The notes beneath the pieces are model-generated. The model ran no database searches, was not told the origin of the DNA, and saw nothing but the letters and a program-made list of their open reading frames with translations. The translations under genes were made by a program, and so were the position numbers. Positions 1 to 8,843 of a stretch of 64,000 nt of DNA are shown here, piece after piece (position 1 is the first letter of the stretch; every line of letters starts with the position of its first letter). Origin of the DNA: Mannheimia granulomatis (GTDB taxonomy: Bacteria > Pseudomonadota > Gammaproteobacteria > Enterobacterales > Pasteurellaceae); contig NZ_CP015030.1 in assembly GCF_011455695.1 (NCBI RefSeq), positions 558,001 through 622,000 on the forward strand, in the 5' to 3' direction.

Positions 1-164
1 CCGATAGTTGCTTCAACTTGGAAAGTATTTGGTTGTTTTACAAGCATAAAATGCGGATTTATGAGTTGGGTATGATACTTTTCTAACTTAGCTAAACGCT
101 CCTCAATATGAGTACGGATTGCAGGGGTAATGTCCATTTGTTTGCTTGAAATATTTAATGACAT
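1..164 (-). CDS. raiA: ribosome-associated inhibitor / hibernation factor RaiA (5' part, runs off the window)
   Basis: Only the first 54 codons are in the window; the gene continues beyond base 1. The start is the ATG complementary to 162-164, preceded on that strand by a GAGGA ribosome-binding site. The peptide begins [16 protein letters not shown] and continues through a RLAKLEKY...LINPHF segment. This matches the N-terminus of the RaiA (YfiA) family, which binds the 30S decoding region in stationary phase or cold and inactivates ribosomes. It is divergent from lpxL. The shorter paralogue Hpf is the alternative; the N-terminus resembles RaiA more. The C-terminal tail that separates long from short forms is not visible. 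Confidence 0.88.
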   Translation of the reverse strand, partial: MSLNISSKQMDITPAIRTHIEERLAKLEKYHTQLINPHFMLVKQPNTFQVEATI

Positions 165-283
165 AACATTTTCCTCTTTGTTTAGTTAAGGCTTTAGCCG
201 ATGAATTTCTATTATTCAAAATATGCGGTTCATTTCTAAAATTCAAGTATAAATTCAAACAAGTTTCTAAAAATTTGATCTAG

Positions 284-313
284 TTAACATTTTTAACCGT
301 TTTTCGATATAAT
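284..313 (+). promoter_or_regulatory. likely promoter of lpxL
   Basis: A perfect TATAAT at 308-313 is preceded, with an 18-base spacer, by TTAACA at 284-289, a fair match to TTGACA. The lpxL start codon lies about 30 bases downstream. The assignment is by motif only. Confidence 0.5.
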
Positions 314-342
314 GTTTCAGTAAGTTAATATGTGAGAAGATT

Positions 343-1284
343 ATGAACGAGAAGAAAAAATTACCTCCTTTCCAAAAACAATTTTTGCACCCGAAATATT
401 GGATGCTATGGATTGGGTTAGGTGTTTTTAAATTACTTTTGTGCTTACCTTATCCAATTTTGGTGAAGATTGGCTTAGCTTTAGGGAAGTTATTTGCGAA
501 TTTAGGCTTTGGTAAGCGACGTATGCGAATTGCACGTCGTAATTTAGAACTCTGTTTTCCTGATTACTCTGCCGAAAAAATTGAAAAATTAGTGCAAGAG
601 AATATGAAGTCGGTTGGGATGGCGATTATTGAAACGGGAATGGCATGGTTCTGGTCGGATAAACGCATTTTGAAGTGGTCGAAAATTGAGGGTGTTGAAT
701 ATTTAAAGCAGCAGGGGAGTGATACAGGGATTTTATTAGTCGGAGTTCACTTTTTGACCTTGGAATTAGGCGCAAGAATTATTGGTTTGCACCATCAAGG
801 AGTAGGTATTTATAGACCTAATGATAATCCACTTTTAGATTGGTTACAGTATCGAGGGCGCATTCGCTCAAATAAGGCGATGATTGACCGAAAAGACTTA
901 AGAGGAATGATTCGGGCATTAAAAGCTGGAGAGACCATTTGGTATGCCCCCGATCATGATTACGGTAGACGAAATAGCGTATTTGTGCCGTTTTTTGCGG
1001 TAAATGAGACTTGTACAACAGGTGGAACTTATATGTTGCTCCGCTCAGCACCAAAAACAGTGGTGATTCCTTTTAGCCCGATTCGCAATGCAGATTATTC
1101 CGGTTATACAATAAAAATCAGTCCGGTAGTCGATTTCAGTCAATGTGAAAATGAGATTGATACGGCAGCCTTGATGAATAAGGTAGTGGAAAGGGAAATT
1201 ATGAATGCCCCGGCACAATATATGTGGCTACATCGTCGTTTTAAAACCAGACCGCATGAACAGGATAAAAGCCTTTACGATTAA
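343..1284 (+). CDS. lpxL: lipid A lauroyl acyltransferase (HtrB/LpxL)
   Basis: The 313-residue product has the usual length for LpxL. The family transfers a secondary acyl chain from acyl-ACP to Kdo2-lipid IVA on the cytoplasmic face of the inner membrane. One hydrophobic anchor lies at about residues 20-45. The lysophospholipid-acyltransferase dyad H-X4-E is present as HFLTLE (H136, E141). The ETGMAWFWSD and YMWLHRRFKTRP blocks are typical of HtrB. The protein closely resembles H. influenzae HtrB as I recall it. The start ATG at 343 follows a GAGAAG site. It stands alone between divergent raiA and downstream dapA. Confidence 0.93.
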   Translation: MNEKKKLPPFQKQFLHPKYWMLWIGLGVFKLLLCLPYPILVKIGLALGKLFANLGFGKRRMRIARRNLELCFPDYSAEKIEKLVQENMKSVGMAIIETGMAWFWSDKRILKWSKIEGVEYLKQQGSDTGILLVGVHFLTLELGARIIGLHHQGVGIYRPNDNPLLDWLQYRGRIRSNKAMIDRKDLRGMIRALKAGETIWYAPDHDYGRRNSVFVPFFAVNETCTTGGTYMLLRSAPKTVVIPFSPIRNADYSGYTIKISPVVDFSQCENEIDTAALMNKVVEREIMNAPAQYMWLHRRFKTRPHEQDKSLYD

Positions 1285-1380
1285 TTTTGAGAATAATTGC
1301 AAAAAATGCTTGCATATTGAGGCTGAATTTTGCAATCTAGCAGAGCATATTAAACATAATAAAAAATACAGGAGATGATT

Positions 1381-2268
1381 ATGGCAACCCCTTTATTTCA
1401 CGGTAGCATTATTGCTTTAGTAACACCTATGACACATGGTGAAGTAGATTATCAAGATTTGAAAAAATTAGTTGAGTATCATATTCAAGCGGGATCTCAT
1501 GGTATTGTGTCTGTGGGGACAACCGGTGAATCAACCACTTTAAGCATTGATGAAAATGTTAAGGTTATCAAGAAAACAGTCGAATTCGCTGATGGTCGTA
1601 TCCCTGTGATTGCAGGTACCGGCTCAAACGCAACCAGCGAAGCAATTACTATGACCAAACTCTTAGCAAATAGCGGTGTTGCCGGCTGTTTAAGTGTTGT
1701 ACCTTATTATAACAAACCAACTCAAGAAGGTATGTTTTTGCACTATAAAGCAATTGCAGAAAGTACCGATTTACCGCAAATTTTATACAACGTACCAGGA
1801 CGTACAGGGAGTGATTTAAAACCTGAAACGATTGGTCGATTGGCAAAAATTGAAAATATTGTTGCAGTAAAAGAAGCAACGGGTGATTTAAGTCGTTTAC
1901 CGCTTATCAAACAACTAGCCGGTGAAGATTTTATTTTCCTAAGTGGAGATGATGCAACAGGCTTTGAATCAATGAAATTAGGCGGTCAAGGTGTTATTTC
2001 TGTAACTAATAATGTTGCAGCAGCGGATATGGCAAAAATGTGTAATTTAGCTCTAGCCGGAAAATTTGATGAAGCTGAAGAGATCAACAATCGTTTAATG
2101 GCATTACATCACGACTTATTCGTTGAATCTAACCCAATTCCGGTAAAATGGGCAGCGTATAAATTAGGTTTAATCAGTGAGCCAAACTTACGCTTACCGT
2201 TAACTACCTTATCTGAATCTGCACAACCGGTAGTGTTAAAAGCATTACAGCAAGCGGGTTTGATCTAA
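1381..2268 (+). CDS. dapA: 4-hydroxy-tetrahydrodipicolinate synthase
   Basis: DapA condenses pyruvate with aspartate semialdehyde, the first committed step to diaminopimelate and lysine. The 295-residue product is a TIM barrel. Visible residues are the GTTGES pyruvate-binding motif near residue 47, Y136 in [10 protein letters not shown]141, and the Schiff-base K164 in [10 protein letters not shown] chose the ATG at 1381 because the CAGGAG site at 1369-1374 abuts the alternative ATG at 1375 and is correctly spaced from 1381. The gene is monocistronic, closed by the hairpin at 2293-2323. No lysine riboswitch-like leader was seen in the 96-base gap upstream. Confidence 0.95.
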   Translation: MATPLFHGSIIALVTPMTHGEVDYQDLKKLVEYHIQAGSHGIVSVGTTGESTTLSIDENVKVIKKTVEFADGRIPVIAGTGSNATSEAITMTKLLANSGVAGCLSVVPYYNKPTQEGMFLHYKAIAESTDLPQILYNVPGRTGSDLKPETIGRLAKIENIVAVKEATGDLSRLPLIKQLAGEDFIFLSGDDATGFESMKLGGQGVISVTNNVAAADMAKMCNLALAGKFDEAEEINNRLMALHHDLFVESNPIPVKWAAYKLGLISEPNLRLPLTTLSESAQPVVLKALQQAGLI

Positions 2269-2292
2269 TTTTTAGATACACATAATAACAAG

Positions 2293-2323
2293 TAAGGCAT
2301 TGAGTTAATCGCTCAATGCCTTA
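2293..2323. terminator. hairpin between convergent dapA and yheS
   Basis: A 12-bp perfect stem (TAAGGCATTGAG / CTCAATGCCTTA) with a 7-base loop is followed by TTTTGATTTT on the + strand. It probably ends dapA and may serve yheS from the other side. Confidence 0.8.
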
Positions 2324-2336
2324 TTTTGATTTTAGG

Positions 2337-4277
2337 CTATTCCGAAAGCATCCCTTCTAACTCCTCCTGTGCCTCTAGCCATTGCATTTCAATATCTTCT
2401 AGTTGTTTTTTTGCTTCGACTTGTTTGGCGAGAGTATCGGTTAATTTCGTTTTATTTTCTGCTTCGTAGATCTCACTGTCGGCAAGCATTGTTTCTAACT
2501 TATTCAGCTTTTCGGTCGCTTTTTCCAGCTCTTTTTCCAACTGGGTGATTTTTTTACGCAGTGGGGCGGTTTGCTGGCGGAGTTCGGCTTCCAAACGTTT
2601 TTGCTCTTTGCGGTTTGCCGAGCTGTTTTCATTGGTATTTGGGGTGGAACAAGCGGTTAAATTTTCCGAATTTTTTGCAAGTACCGATTTTGGCTCGTTA
2701 GCGAGGGCATTTTGCTCATTCAGCCATTTTTGATAATCGTCCAGATCGCCTTTAAATTCTTCGACTTTATGATCGTGTACCAAATAAAATTCATTCACTG
2801 TACTGCGAAGCAAATGGCGGTCGTGCGAAACCACCACTAATGAGCCCTCGTAGTAGGTGAGAGCATCAATTAGGGCTTGTCGCATATCAAGATCTAAATG
2901 GTTGGTCGGCTCATCCAATAACAATAAATTCGGGCGTTGCCACACAATTAAGGCAAGCACTAAGCGAGCTTTTTCTCCACCTGAAAAGGATTGTACTGCT
3001 TGCACCACTTTATCGCCTTTAAAATCAAAACCGCCCAAATAATTCCGCAGTTCTTGTTCGGTTTTTTCCGGTGCAATTTTTTGTAAATGCCATAGCGGGC
3101 TTTCATCAAAGCGTAAAGTATCCACCTGATGTTGAGCGAAGTAGCCAAGTTGCACGCCTTTTGCCAATTGCATTTTGCCTGTTTGTGCCGGAATTTCGCC
3201 CGCTAATAATTTAATCAGTGTCGATTTTCCTGCCCCGTTTCGCCCAAGCAAGCCAATGCGAGAACCCGGCACAAGATTGAGTTTGACCGATTCCAATACC
3301 GTTTTTTCACCGTAACCGGCACTCACTTTTTCCATCATCAATAGCGGGCTAGGCAAAGCAAGTGGCGGACGGAATTCAAATTCAAAAGGCGAATCTGCAT
3401 AAGCCGGGGCAATCAATTCCATTTTTTCTAACGCTTTAATACGGCTTTGAGCCTGTTTTGCTTTGGTGGCTTTGGCTTTAAAGCGGTCAATAAAACTTTG
3501 TAAATGCGCAACTTTACGTTGCTGTTGCTGGTAAGCAGCATTTTGTTGTGAAATTTTGGTCGCCCGCTGAATTTCAAAGGAGGTGTAATTACCTGTGTAC
3601 TCGTTCAGTTTTTGATGTTCAATATGGATCACTCGGTCGATAATCGGATCAAGAAAATCGCGGTCATGGGAGATTAAAATCAATGTGCCGCGATAATTGG
3701 TTAGCCAACGTTCCAGCCAAATCACGGCATCTAGATCTAAGTGATTAGTCGGTTCATCTAATAAGAGCAAGTCAGAGCGACAAATCAGCGCTTGAGCTAA
3801 ATTTAAGCGCATTCGCCAACCGCCCGAAAAGGATTTTACCGGCAGTTGCAGCTGTTCGGTGCTAAAGCCTAAGCCGTTCAGTAGTGTTGAGGCTCTAGCT
3901 TGAATTGTCCAAGCATCAATAGTATCTAAATGGGTGTGAATGGTGGCAATACGGTTACCGTCATTTTGAGTATTGGCTTCATCTAGCTGAGCCATTAATT
4001 GTGTATATTCACGGTCACCTTGAATCACATAATCAAGAGCAGAAATATCAAGCGCCGGCGTTTCTTGATTCACCCAAGAAATAGCCCAATTTTTGGGTAG
4101 TGAGACATCACCACCTTCAGGTTGTAATTCATTTTTCAGTAACGCAAAAAGGGAGGATTTTCCACAGCCGTTTTTGCCTACCAAGCCCACTTTTTGCCCC
4201 GTGTGAATAGTGGAAGAGCTGTTATCGATCAGGACAGAATGTCCGCGTTTTAAAATTAAGTCTGTAAAAAAAATCAT
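2337..4277 (-). CDS. yheS: ABC-F ATPase YheS
   Basis: The 646-residue protein has two ABC ATPase domains and no membrane segment, as in the ABC-F group that acts on ribosomes. Walker A motifs are GKNGCGKSS (about 34-42) and GRNGAGKST. Both signatures (SGGWR, SGGEK) and both LLLLDEPTNHLDLD Walker B boxes are intact. The linker between the domains carries the charged FKAKATKAKQAQSR region. The C-terminus is a coiled coil of about 90 residues. The poorly conserved segment before the coil contains an uptake-signal-encoded NLTACS peptide. Among ABC-F members (Uup, EttA, YbiT, YheS), similarity over the whole length points to YheS. It stands alone, convergent with dapA. Confidence 0.92.
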   Translation of the reverse strand: MIFFTDLILKRGHSVLIDNSSSTIHTGQKVGLVGKNGCGKSSLFALLKNELQPEGGDVSLPKNWAISWVNQETPALDISALDYVIQGDREYTQLMAQLDEANTQNDGNRIATIHTHLDTIDAWTIQARASTLLNGLGFSTEQLQLPVKSFSGGWRMRLNLAQALICRSDLLLLDEPTNHLDLDAVIWLERWLTNYRGTLILISHDRDFLDPIIDRVIHIEHQKLNEYTGNYTSFEIQRATKISQQNAAYQQQQRKVAHLQSFIDRFKAKATKAKQAQSRIKALEKMELIAPAYADSPFEFEFRPPLALPSPLLMMEKVSAGYGEKTVLESVKLNLVPGSRIGLLGRNGAGKSTLIKLLAGEIPAQTGKMQLAKGVQLGYFAQHQVDTLRFDESPLWHLQKIAPEKTEQELRNYLGGFDFKGDKVVQAVQSFSGGEKARLVLALIVWQRPNLLLLDEPTNHLDLDMRQALIDALTYYEGSLVVVSHDRHLLRSTVNEFYLVHDHKVEEFKGDLDDYQKWLNEQNALANEPKSVLAKNSENLTACSTPNTNENSSANRKEQKRLEAELRQQTAPLRKKITQLEKELEKATEKLNKLETMLADSEIYEAENKTKLTDTLAKQVEAKKQLEDIEMQWLEAQEELEGMLSE

Positions 4278-4604
4278 TATAGTAGTCTATTTATGTTAAT
4301 ATTTCGCAATATTTTAGCATAGTAAATTTAAGCCAAGGGCAATGTTAAAGTGAAAATTAAGTTTAATTCAACGCAACCTATTGAATTAAACTTAATTTTT
4401 AATGAAGTTTAATGAAGAGCAGAAAAAACGAATAAAAATGTGTCATATTTATCTCTTTTTATAGCGATTCATTTATAAAATTTAACTAGGGATAAATTTA
4501 TCAGAGAGGAATTTTGAGTAATCAATAAATTTGATGTTGTAGCTTATTGGTAAGCGGTTGTTTTATGATAAAATTTTGCAAAATTTAATATAACGGGAGG
4601 AAAT
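4278..4604. other. 327-bp AT-rich gap between divergent yheS and yhgN with a 19-bp perfect inverted repeat
   Basis: No gene was found here. The gap holds a perfect inverted repeat with 19-base arms at 4353-4371 and 4381-4399, a 9-base loop and five T residues after the right arm. The 9-mer TTAATGAAG then occurs twice within about 20 bases. A degenerate uptake signal (AAGCGGTT) lies near 4553. The hairpin looks like a Rho-independent terminator, yet no gene precedes it on either strand. It could end a small RNA or be an operator. Confidence 0.6.
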
Positions 4605-5222
4605 ATGTTTGATTCATTAGTAGTACAGTTTGTGGTTCTTTGGGCAGTTATTGACCCTATTGGTTCCGTTCCTGTTTATTTGGCGAAAACTATTGGCTTA
4701 CCGATAGATGCAAGACGTAAAATTGCGTTGAACGCTGTGTTGATTTCTGCCGGTATTTTGCTTTTCTTCTTAGTTGGTGGGCAGGTTCTTTTAGAATCTA
4801 TGCAAATTCCGTTGCCGGCGTTCCAAGCGGCCGGTGGATTAGTGCTATTGCTGTTTGCTTTAACGATGATTTTTGGTGAAAGCAAGCCGGAAAAAGAGAT
4901 GAAGATGAGTAGTAATTTGAACGAATTAGCAGTTTATCCTCTAGCGGTGCCGTCGATTGCCTCACCGGGGGCTATGATGGCGGTAGTATTGCTTACCGAT
5001 AACCATCGTTTTAATTTGCTTGAACAAGCTACTACTGCAAGCATTATGTTGCTAGTATTAGTAATTACTTACCTTCTTTTCCTGGTAGCAAATCGCATTC
5101 AGCATTTAATCGGTAATGCAGGTGCTGCAATTATTAGCCGGGTAATGGGATTGATTTTAGCGGCAATCGCTATGAATAATTTATTGATTGGTGTGAGAGA
5201 TTTCTTTGTTCAAATTAGTTAG
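4605..5222 (+). CDS. yhgN: MarC-family integral membrane protein YhgN
   Basis: The 205-residue protein has about six hydrophobic segments, with VIDPIGSVPVYLA in the first and PSIASPGAMMAVVLL in the middle, both typical of the MarC/UPF0056 family. Function is not established for YhgN; MarC itself is not a drug pump despite its name. The start ATG at 4605 follows a strong GGGAGG site. The gene lies 26 bases before moeA and may be cotranscribed with it, though a functional link is not evident. Confidence 0.85.
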   Translation: MFDSLVVQFVVLWAVIDPIGSVPVYLAKTIGLPIDARRKIALNAVLISAGILLFFLVGGQVLLESMQIPLPAFQAAGGLVLLLFALTMIFGESKPEKEMKMSSNLNELAVYPLAVPSIASPGAMMAVVLLTDNHRFNLLEQATTASIMLLVLVITYLLFLVANRIQHLIGNAGAAIISRVMGLILAAIAMNNLLIGVRDFFVQIS

Positions 5223-5248
5223 ACTGTTTTACTTATAGGATGAGAGAT

Positions 5249-6478
5249 ATGGCGCTTTTACCTCTTTCTGATGCTCTGGCAAACATACTTGAGACTTTAC
5301 CTCAACCAACCGCTATAGAGCGATTATCCTTAAATGCTTGTGCGAATCGCACTTTAGCTGAGGATATCTTTTCGCCAATTAATGTACCCGGTTTTGATAA
5401 TTCTGCGATGGATGGTTATGCACTGAGAGCGGCTGATTTAGAGCAAAGCCTAACTCTAACGGTTATTGGTAAGTCTTTTGCAGGAAATCCTTTTCAAGGT
5501 GAAATAAAAGCAGGCGAATGTGTACGTATTATGACCGGAGCAATGATCCCCAAAGGGTGTGATGCTGTGGTGATGCAAGAAGAGACTGCACTGAATGCTG
5601 ATGGTTCCGTTACATTTAACAATATTGCCCAAAAGGGCAGTAATATTCGTAAAGTTGGCGAAGATATTAATCAAGGCGAATTAGTATTAGCGAAAGGTTC
5701 TCTCTTGAATGTAGCTAGTTTGCCGCTTTTAGCATCGCTTGGTATTGCAACCGTGCCTGTCTTTAGTAAATTAAAAGTGGCAATTCTTTCAACCGGTGAT
5801 GAATTAACCAGTGTCGGCGAACCTCTGAGTGAGGGGAAAATTTATGATACCAATCGCTTTGCAGTTCGCTTAATGTTAGAAAAGTTAAACTGTGATATTT
5901 TAGATTATGGTATTTTACCCGATGACCCTATTCAATTTGAGCAAACCTTTAGGGCTGCACAAGATGCTGCGGATGTATTAATTACCAGCGGTGGAGTTTC
6001 TGTCGGTGAGGCGGATTTTACCAAAGAAGTATTAGAAAAATTAGGTAAAATCGGTTTTTGGAAAATTGCAATGAAACCGGGCAAGCCATTTGCATTTGGG
6101 CAATTAGAGAAAGCTTGGTTTTTTGGCTTACCAGGTAATCCGGTTTCTGCCTTGGTTACATTTTACCAGTTAGTGCAACCTGCATTAGCTAAATTATCGG
6201 GGCTATCTGCAGAGAAAATTGCAAAATTAACGCAAAATTTAACCGCTTGTAGCGCTGAAAAACTGAAAAAAGCAGTTGGTCGGCAAGATTTCCAGCGTGG
6301 TTATTTTTATGTAAATGAAAATGGTGAATTAGAAGTTCGCCCGGTTGGTCTTCAGAGTTCACATATTTTTAGTGCTTTTAATGAAAGTAATTGCTTTATC
6401 GTCCTTGAGAGAGAACGTGGTAATGTGGAAGCTGGAGAAAAAGTCACGATTCAGCCGTTTAATTCGTTGTTAAACTAA
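5249..6478 (+). CDS. moeA: molybdopterin molybdenumtransferase MoeA
   Basis: MoeA inserts molybdate into adenylated molybdopterin. The product is about 409 residues, normal for the family. Seen are NVPGFDNSAMDGYA in domain I, the RIMTGAMIP segment, the STGDEL motif, SGGVSVGEAD in the molybdopterin-binding domain, and KPGKPFAFG with LPGNPVSA near the C-terminal domain. I prefer the ATG at 5249, eight bases after AGGA; an in-frame ATG at 5240 overlaps that site. A peptide NLTACSAEK near the end of domain III is encoded by an uptake signal. moeB follows after 15 bases, so the pair is an operon. Confidence 0.95.
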   Translation: MALLPLSDALANILETLPQPTAIERLSLNACANRTLAEDIFSPINVPGFDNSAMDGYALRAADLEQSLTLTVIGKSFAGNPFQGEIKAGECVRIMTGAMIPKGCDAVVMQEETALNADGSVTFNNIAQKGSNIRKVGEDINQGELVLAKGSLLNVASLPLLASLGIATVPVFSKLKVAILSTGDELTSVGEPLSEGKIYDTNRFAVRLMLEKLNCDILDYGILPDDPIQFEQTFRAAQDAADVLITSGGVSVGEADFTKEVLEKLGKIGFWKIAMKPGKPFAFGQLEKAWFFGLPGNPVSALVTFYQLVQPALAKLSGLSAEKIAKLTQNLTACSAEKLKKAVGRQDFQRGYFYVNENGELEVRPVGLQSSHIFSAFNESNCFIVLERERGNVEAGEKVTIQPFNSLLN

Positions 6479-6493
6479 TAATCATAGAATGTT

Positions 6494-7246
6494 ATGGAAC
6501 TTACTGATCACGAAATGCTGCGTTATAACCGCCAAATTATCCTAAAAAATGTGGATTTTGACGGGCAAGAAAAGCTTAAAGCCAGCAGAGTGTTAATTGT
6601 AGGGCTTGGTGGTTTGGGCTGTGCTGCCTCACAATATCTTGCCTCTGCCGGTATTGGGCATTTGATTTTAGTGGATTTTGATACGGTATCGCTTTCTAAT
6701 TTGCAACGTCAGATTTTACATACAGATCAAACAATTGGTCAGCCGAAAGTTGAATCTGCCAAAGCAAGACTTACTGCGATTAATCCAACTATTCAAATTG
6801 AGGCAATAAATCAAAAATGTAATGATGATGATTGGGCAAAATTGATTAAGAAAGTTGATTTAGTTTTGGATTGCACCGATAATGTGACTGTTCGTAATCA
6901 GCTTAATTTGCAATGTTTTAGACAAAAACGACCGCTTGTATCAGGTTCGGCTATTCGTTTTGAAGGGCAAGTAAGTGTTTTTACTTACCAAGACAAGCAA
7001 CCTTGTTACCTTTGCCTAAGTCAATTATTTGGGGATGGTACTTTAAGTTGCGTGGAAGCCGGTGTTATTGCACCCATAGTCGGGGTGATTGGTAGTATCC
7101 AAGCATTAGAAAGCATAAAAGTCTTATTGAATATCGGTAAAACATTATCCGGTAAATTATTAATGATTGATGGTCTACATTTCTCAGTTAGAGAGATGGC
7201 ATTACCAAAACAAGCGAATTGCTCGGTTTGTGCTGATATAATGTAA
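6494..7246 (+). CDS. moeB: molybdopterin-synthase adenylyltransferase MoeB
   Basis: MoeB activates the C-terminus of MoaD by adenylation so that it can take up sulfur. The 250-residue ThiF/E1-like protein shows the nucleotide-binding GLGGLGCAASQYLASAGIG, the NLQRQIL block, the LDCTDN motif with the expected Asp, and the two zinc-binding pairs CYLC and CSVC. It follows moeA by 15 bases. No separate sulfurtransferase (rhodanese) domain is attached, so it is MoeB rather than the MoeZ/MOCS3 type. Confidence 0.95.
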   Translation: MELTDHEMLRYNRQIILKNVDFDGQEKLKASRVLIVGLGGLGCAASQYLASAGIGHLILVDFDTVSLSNLQRQILHTDQTIGQPKVESAKARLTAINPTIQIEAINQKCNDDDWAKLIKKVDLVLDCTDNVTVRNQLNLQCFRQKRPLVSGSAIRFEGQVSVFTYQDKQPCYLCLSQLFGDGTLSCVEAGVIAPIVGVIGSIQALESIKVLLNIGKTLSGKLLMIDGLHFSVREMALPKQANCSVCADIM

Positions 7247-7294
7247 ATTCAAAGTCAAGAAATGTAAATTGTGAACCTGTGTTCATTATTTTGT

Positions 7295-7323
7295 TTGACG
7301 GCTAAAACGCTTTAGCTTATTAT
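7295..7323 (+). promoter_or_regulatory. tRNA-Asn promoter with a LacI-family-like operator in its spacer
   Basis: TTGACG (7295-7300) and TATTAT (7318-7323) are spaced by 17 bases, the optimal distance. The spacer is the 16-base palindrome GCTAAAACGCTTTAGC (7301-7316) plus one base. The palindrome has 6-bp perfect arms around a central CG, as in LacI-family operators, and resembles the E. coli Cra site with A for G at the fourth position. The -10 element lies about 14 bases before the mature tRNA 5' end. That it is an operator is inferred from motif and position. Confidence 0.6.
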
Positions 7324-7336
7324 TCGAAATGTTTAT

Positions 7337-7412
7337 TCCTCCTTAGTTCAGTCGGTAGAACGGTGGACTGTTAATCCATATGTCGCAGGTTCGAGTCCCG
7401 CAGGAGGAGCCA
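7337..7412 (+). tRNA. tRNA-Asn (anticodon GTT)
   Basis: The 76-nt cloverleaf is complete. The acceptor stem TCCTCCT pairs with AGGAGGA, followed by G and an encoded CCA (7410-7412). The D-loop region is GTTCAGTCGGTAGAAC. The anticodon stem TGGA/TCCA encloses CTGTTAA with anticodon GTT at 7370-7372. The T-loop is GGTTCGAGTCC. It is close to E. coli tRNA-Asn. No neighbouring tRNA and no integrated element were found on its 3' side. Confidence 0.97.
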
Positions 7413-7501
7413 AAATTTAGATTTTCTTTTGTTCTTGTTTTATTTGTCTCCTTTTATAAAACAGTAATTCAAACCTCCAGAATTAGAACAAAAGTATTTT
7501 G

Positions 7502-7530
7502 CCCCTTTCATGATGAAAGGGGATTTTTTT
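7502..7530 (+). terminator. hairpin terminator downstream of tRNA-Asn
   Basis: A 10-bp perfect stem CCCCTTTCAT / ATGAAAGGGG around a single central G is followed by A and seven Ts. On the + strand it would stop readthrough from the tRNA into convergent yfbV. On the minus strand the T-run is weak. Confidence 0.78.
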
Positions 7531-7531
7531 A

Positions 7532-7969
7532 TCAAAGTTCATCAAAATAAGCATCTCCCCAAGTTTCTTCTGCTAGCTTGAGTAAATTAGCAAAATCTTG
7601 AAAAGATGGAAGTGCTTGCTCTTCCTCTAGTTTGACATGAGCGGTAATCAGTTTTTGTCTGAGAGACTCATACCATGCCAATAATGAGAGTGAGAGCGGG
7701 GATTTCGCTCTTTTTCCCAGCCAATAAAGCCCTTGAAAAGGAATTGAAATAGCGAATATTGCAGTAATCACAGCGTTAGCTAAGATAGATTGAGTCGGAT
7801 CAGAAAAGAGATATTGCCAGACTATAGCAAAGCAGGCAAAAGCCGGCATCGCTTTAGAGGAAAACTTAACCAAACGAATAATGTGATAGTCAGGTATAAA
7901 ATTCGCTAATTTTTTTTGATTGGGCAGAGTATTCAGATAACGTTGTCCGGCTTCAAATAGATTTAACAT
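7532..7969 (-). CDS. yfbV: UPF0208 membrane protein YfbV
   Basis: The 145-residue protein has two hydrophobic segments, about 40-58 and 62-82, and a soluble acidic C-terminal third. The start MLNLFEAGQRYLNTLP, the FIPDYHIIR block and the PLSLSLLAWYESLR segment match the UPF0208/YfbV family. In E. coli this family has been linked to insulating the Ter macrodomain near ori-proximal DNA; I do not infer more here. It is monocistronic and convergent with tRNA-Asn. Confidence 0.85.
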   Translation of the reverse strand: MLNLFEAGQRYLNTLPNQKKLANFIPDYHIIRLVKFSSKAMPAFACFAIVWQYLFSDPTQSILANAVITAIFAISIPFQGLYWLGKRAKSPLSLSLLAWYESLRQKLITAHVKLEEEQALPSFQDFANLLKLAEETWGDAYFDEL

Positions 7970-8097
7970 AGCATTCTCTTAAAAATTTTTCCTCATTTTA
8001 TCTAACTAGCGAAAATCTACAATAGATTAATGCAGTCTTGTCTAACAATTGCTATACTTTAGGTTAACTTTTTTTACACCAATTGAAAGGATATTTT

Positions 8098-8835
8098 ATG
8101 CAAATTAAATTTGCGGATTTATTACAAGAAAGCTGGAATTTTATGCGTAATCAGCAGCGTTTCGCGCTGATTGCTATAGTGACTATTGTGATTGTACAAC
8201 TTGCCGTAATTTTTTTATTTCCTCATGAGCCGAGTTCTATTTCTCAACAACAAATTGATTCTCGACAAATTGAGCTGCCGAACATGCTGCCAACTATTTT
8301 ATTAGGTGTAGCAAATTCTTTTATCAGTTTATTAATAGTTTTAAATATTCAATCGATTAATAATGGATATTATCGGCACTTTTTTCAGCATACAGCAGAG
8401 GCATTAAAAGCATTTTTTCCGGTGTTGTTATTGAATTTTGTGATGATCTTACCGCTTTCGTTAGGGGCCAGTATTGCTATGGGAAGTGCTGATATGATGA
8501 TTCTGGCATTCCCGATGATTATAATCGGCTTTTATTGGTTTTTTAAATTATGCCTTGTTATTTATGTTTATCTGCTGGAAAAACCACAAAAAGGGTTAAT
8601 GGAAACGATTAAATTTACCCTACAACTATCGCGTGGAAGAATGTTACCATTAGTGTTATTCTGCGTAATTTCTTATGTAGTACCGGGGATTTTATCTCGA
8701 ATCTTCTCGGGTTTTGGGAGCAGTTTTGTTGGTGTGCTTATTACAATCATTTTAAGTACGTTAATTAGTGTATTTATAGCGATTTTCAGCTTCCGTTTTT
8801 ATCAAGTTTATCGCCAATCACCAGCAAATTACTAG
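8098..8835 (+). CDS. yciC: YciC family (UPF0259) inner-membrane protein
   Basis: The 245-residue product has about six hydrophobic segments, and the opening [19 protein letters not shown] matches YciC. Function is unknown. I chose the ATG at 8098 because AAAGGA lies at 8086-8090; an upstream in-frame TTG overlaps that site. It opens the yciC-yciB-yciA-yciI cluster, with yciB starting 8 bases after its stop. The neighbour set suggests a role in the inner-membrane envelope, but this is only inference. Confidence 0.82.
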   Translation: MQIKFADLLQESWNFMRNQQRFALIAIVTIVIVQLAVIFLFPHEPSSISQQQIDSRQIELPNMLPTILLGVANSFISLLIVLNIQSINNGYYRHFFQHTAEALKAFFPVLLLNFVMILPLSLGASIAMGSADMMILAFPMIIIGFYWFFKLCLVIYVYLLEKPQKGLMETIKFTLQLSRGRMLPLVLFCVISYVVPGILSRIFSGFGSSFVGVLITIILSTLISVFIAIFSFRFYQVYRQSPANY

Positions 8836-8843
8836 GAGATTTC

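Noticed and set aside
1285-1380. Lysine riboswitch before dapA
   Set aside because: The gap is only 96 bases and shows no conserved lysine-box helices.
5240-5248. Upstream ATG for moeA
   Set aside because: It overlaps the AGGA ribosome-binding site that correctly spaces the ATG at 5249.
7413-7531. Integrated element at the 3' end of tRNA-Asn
   Set aside because: No integrase, no second copy of the tRNA 3' end; only a terminator and convergent yfbV follow.
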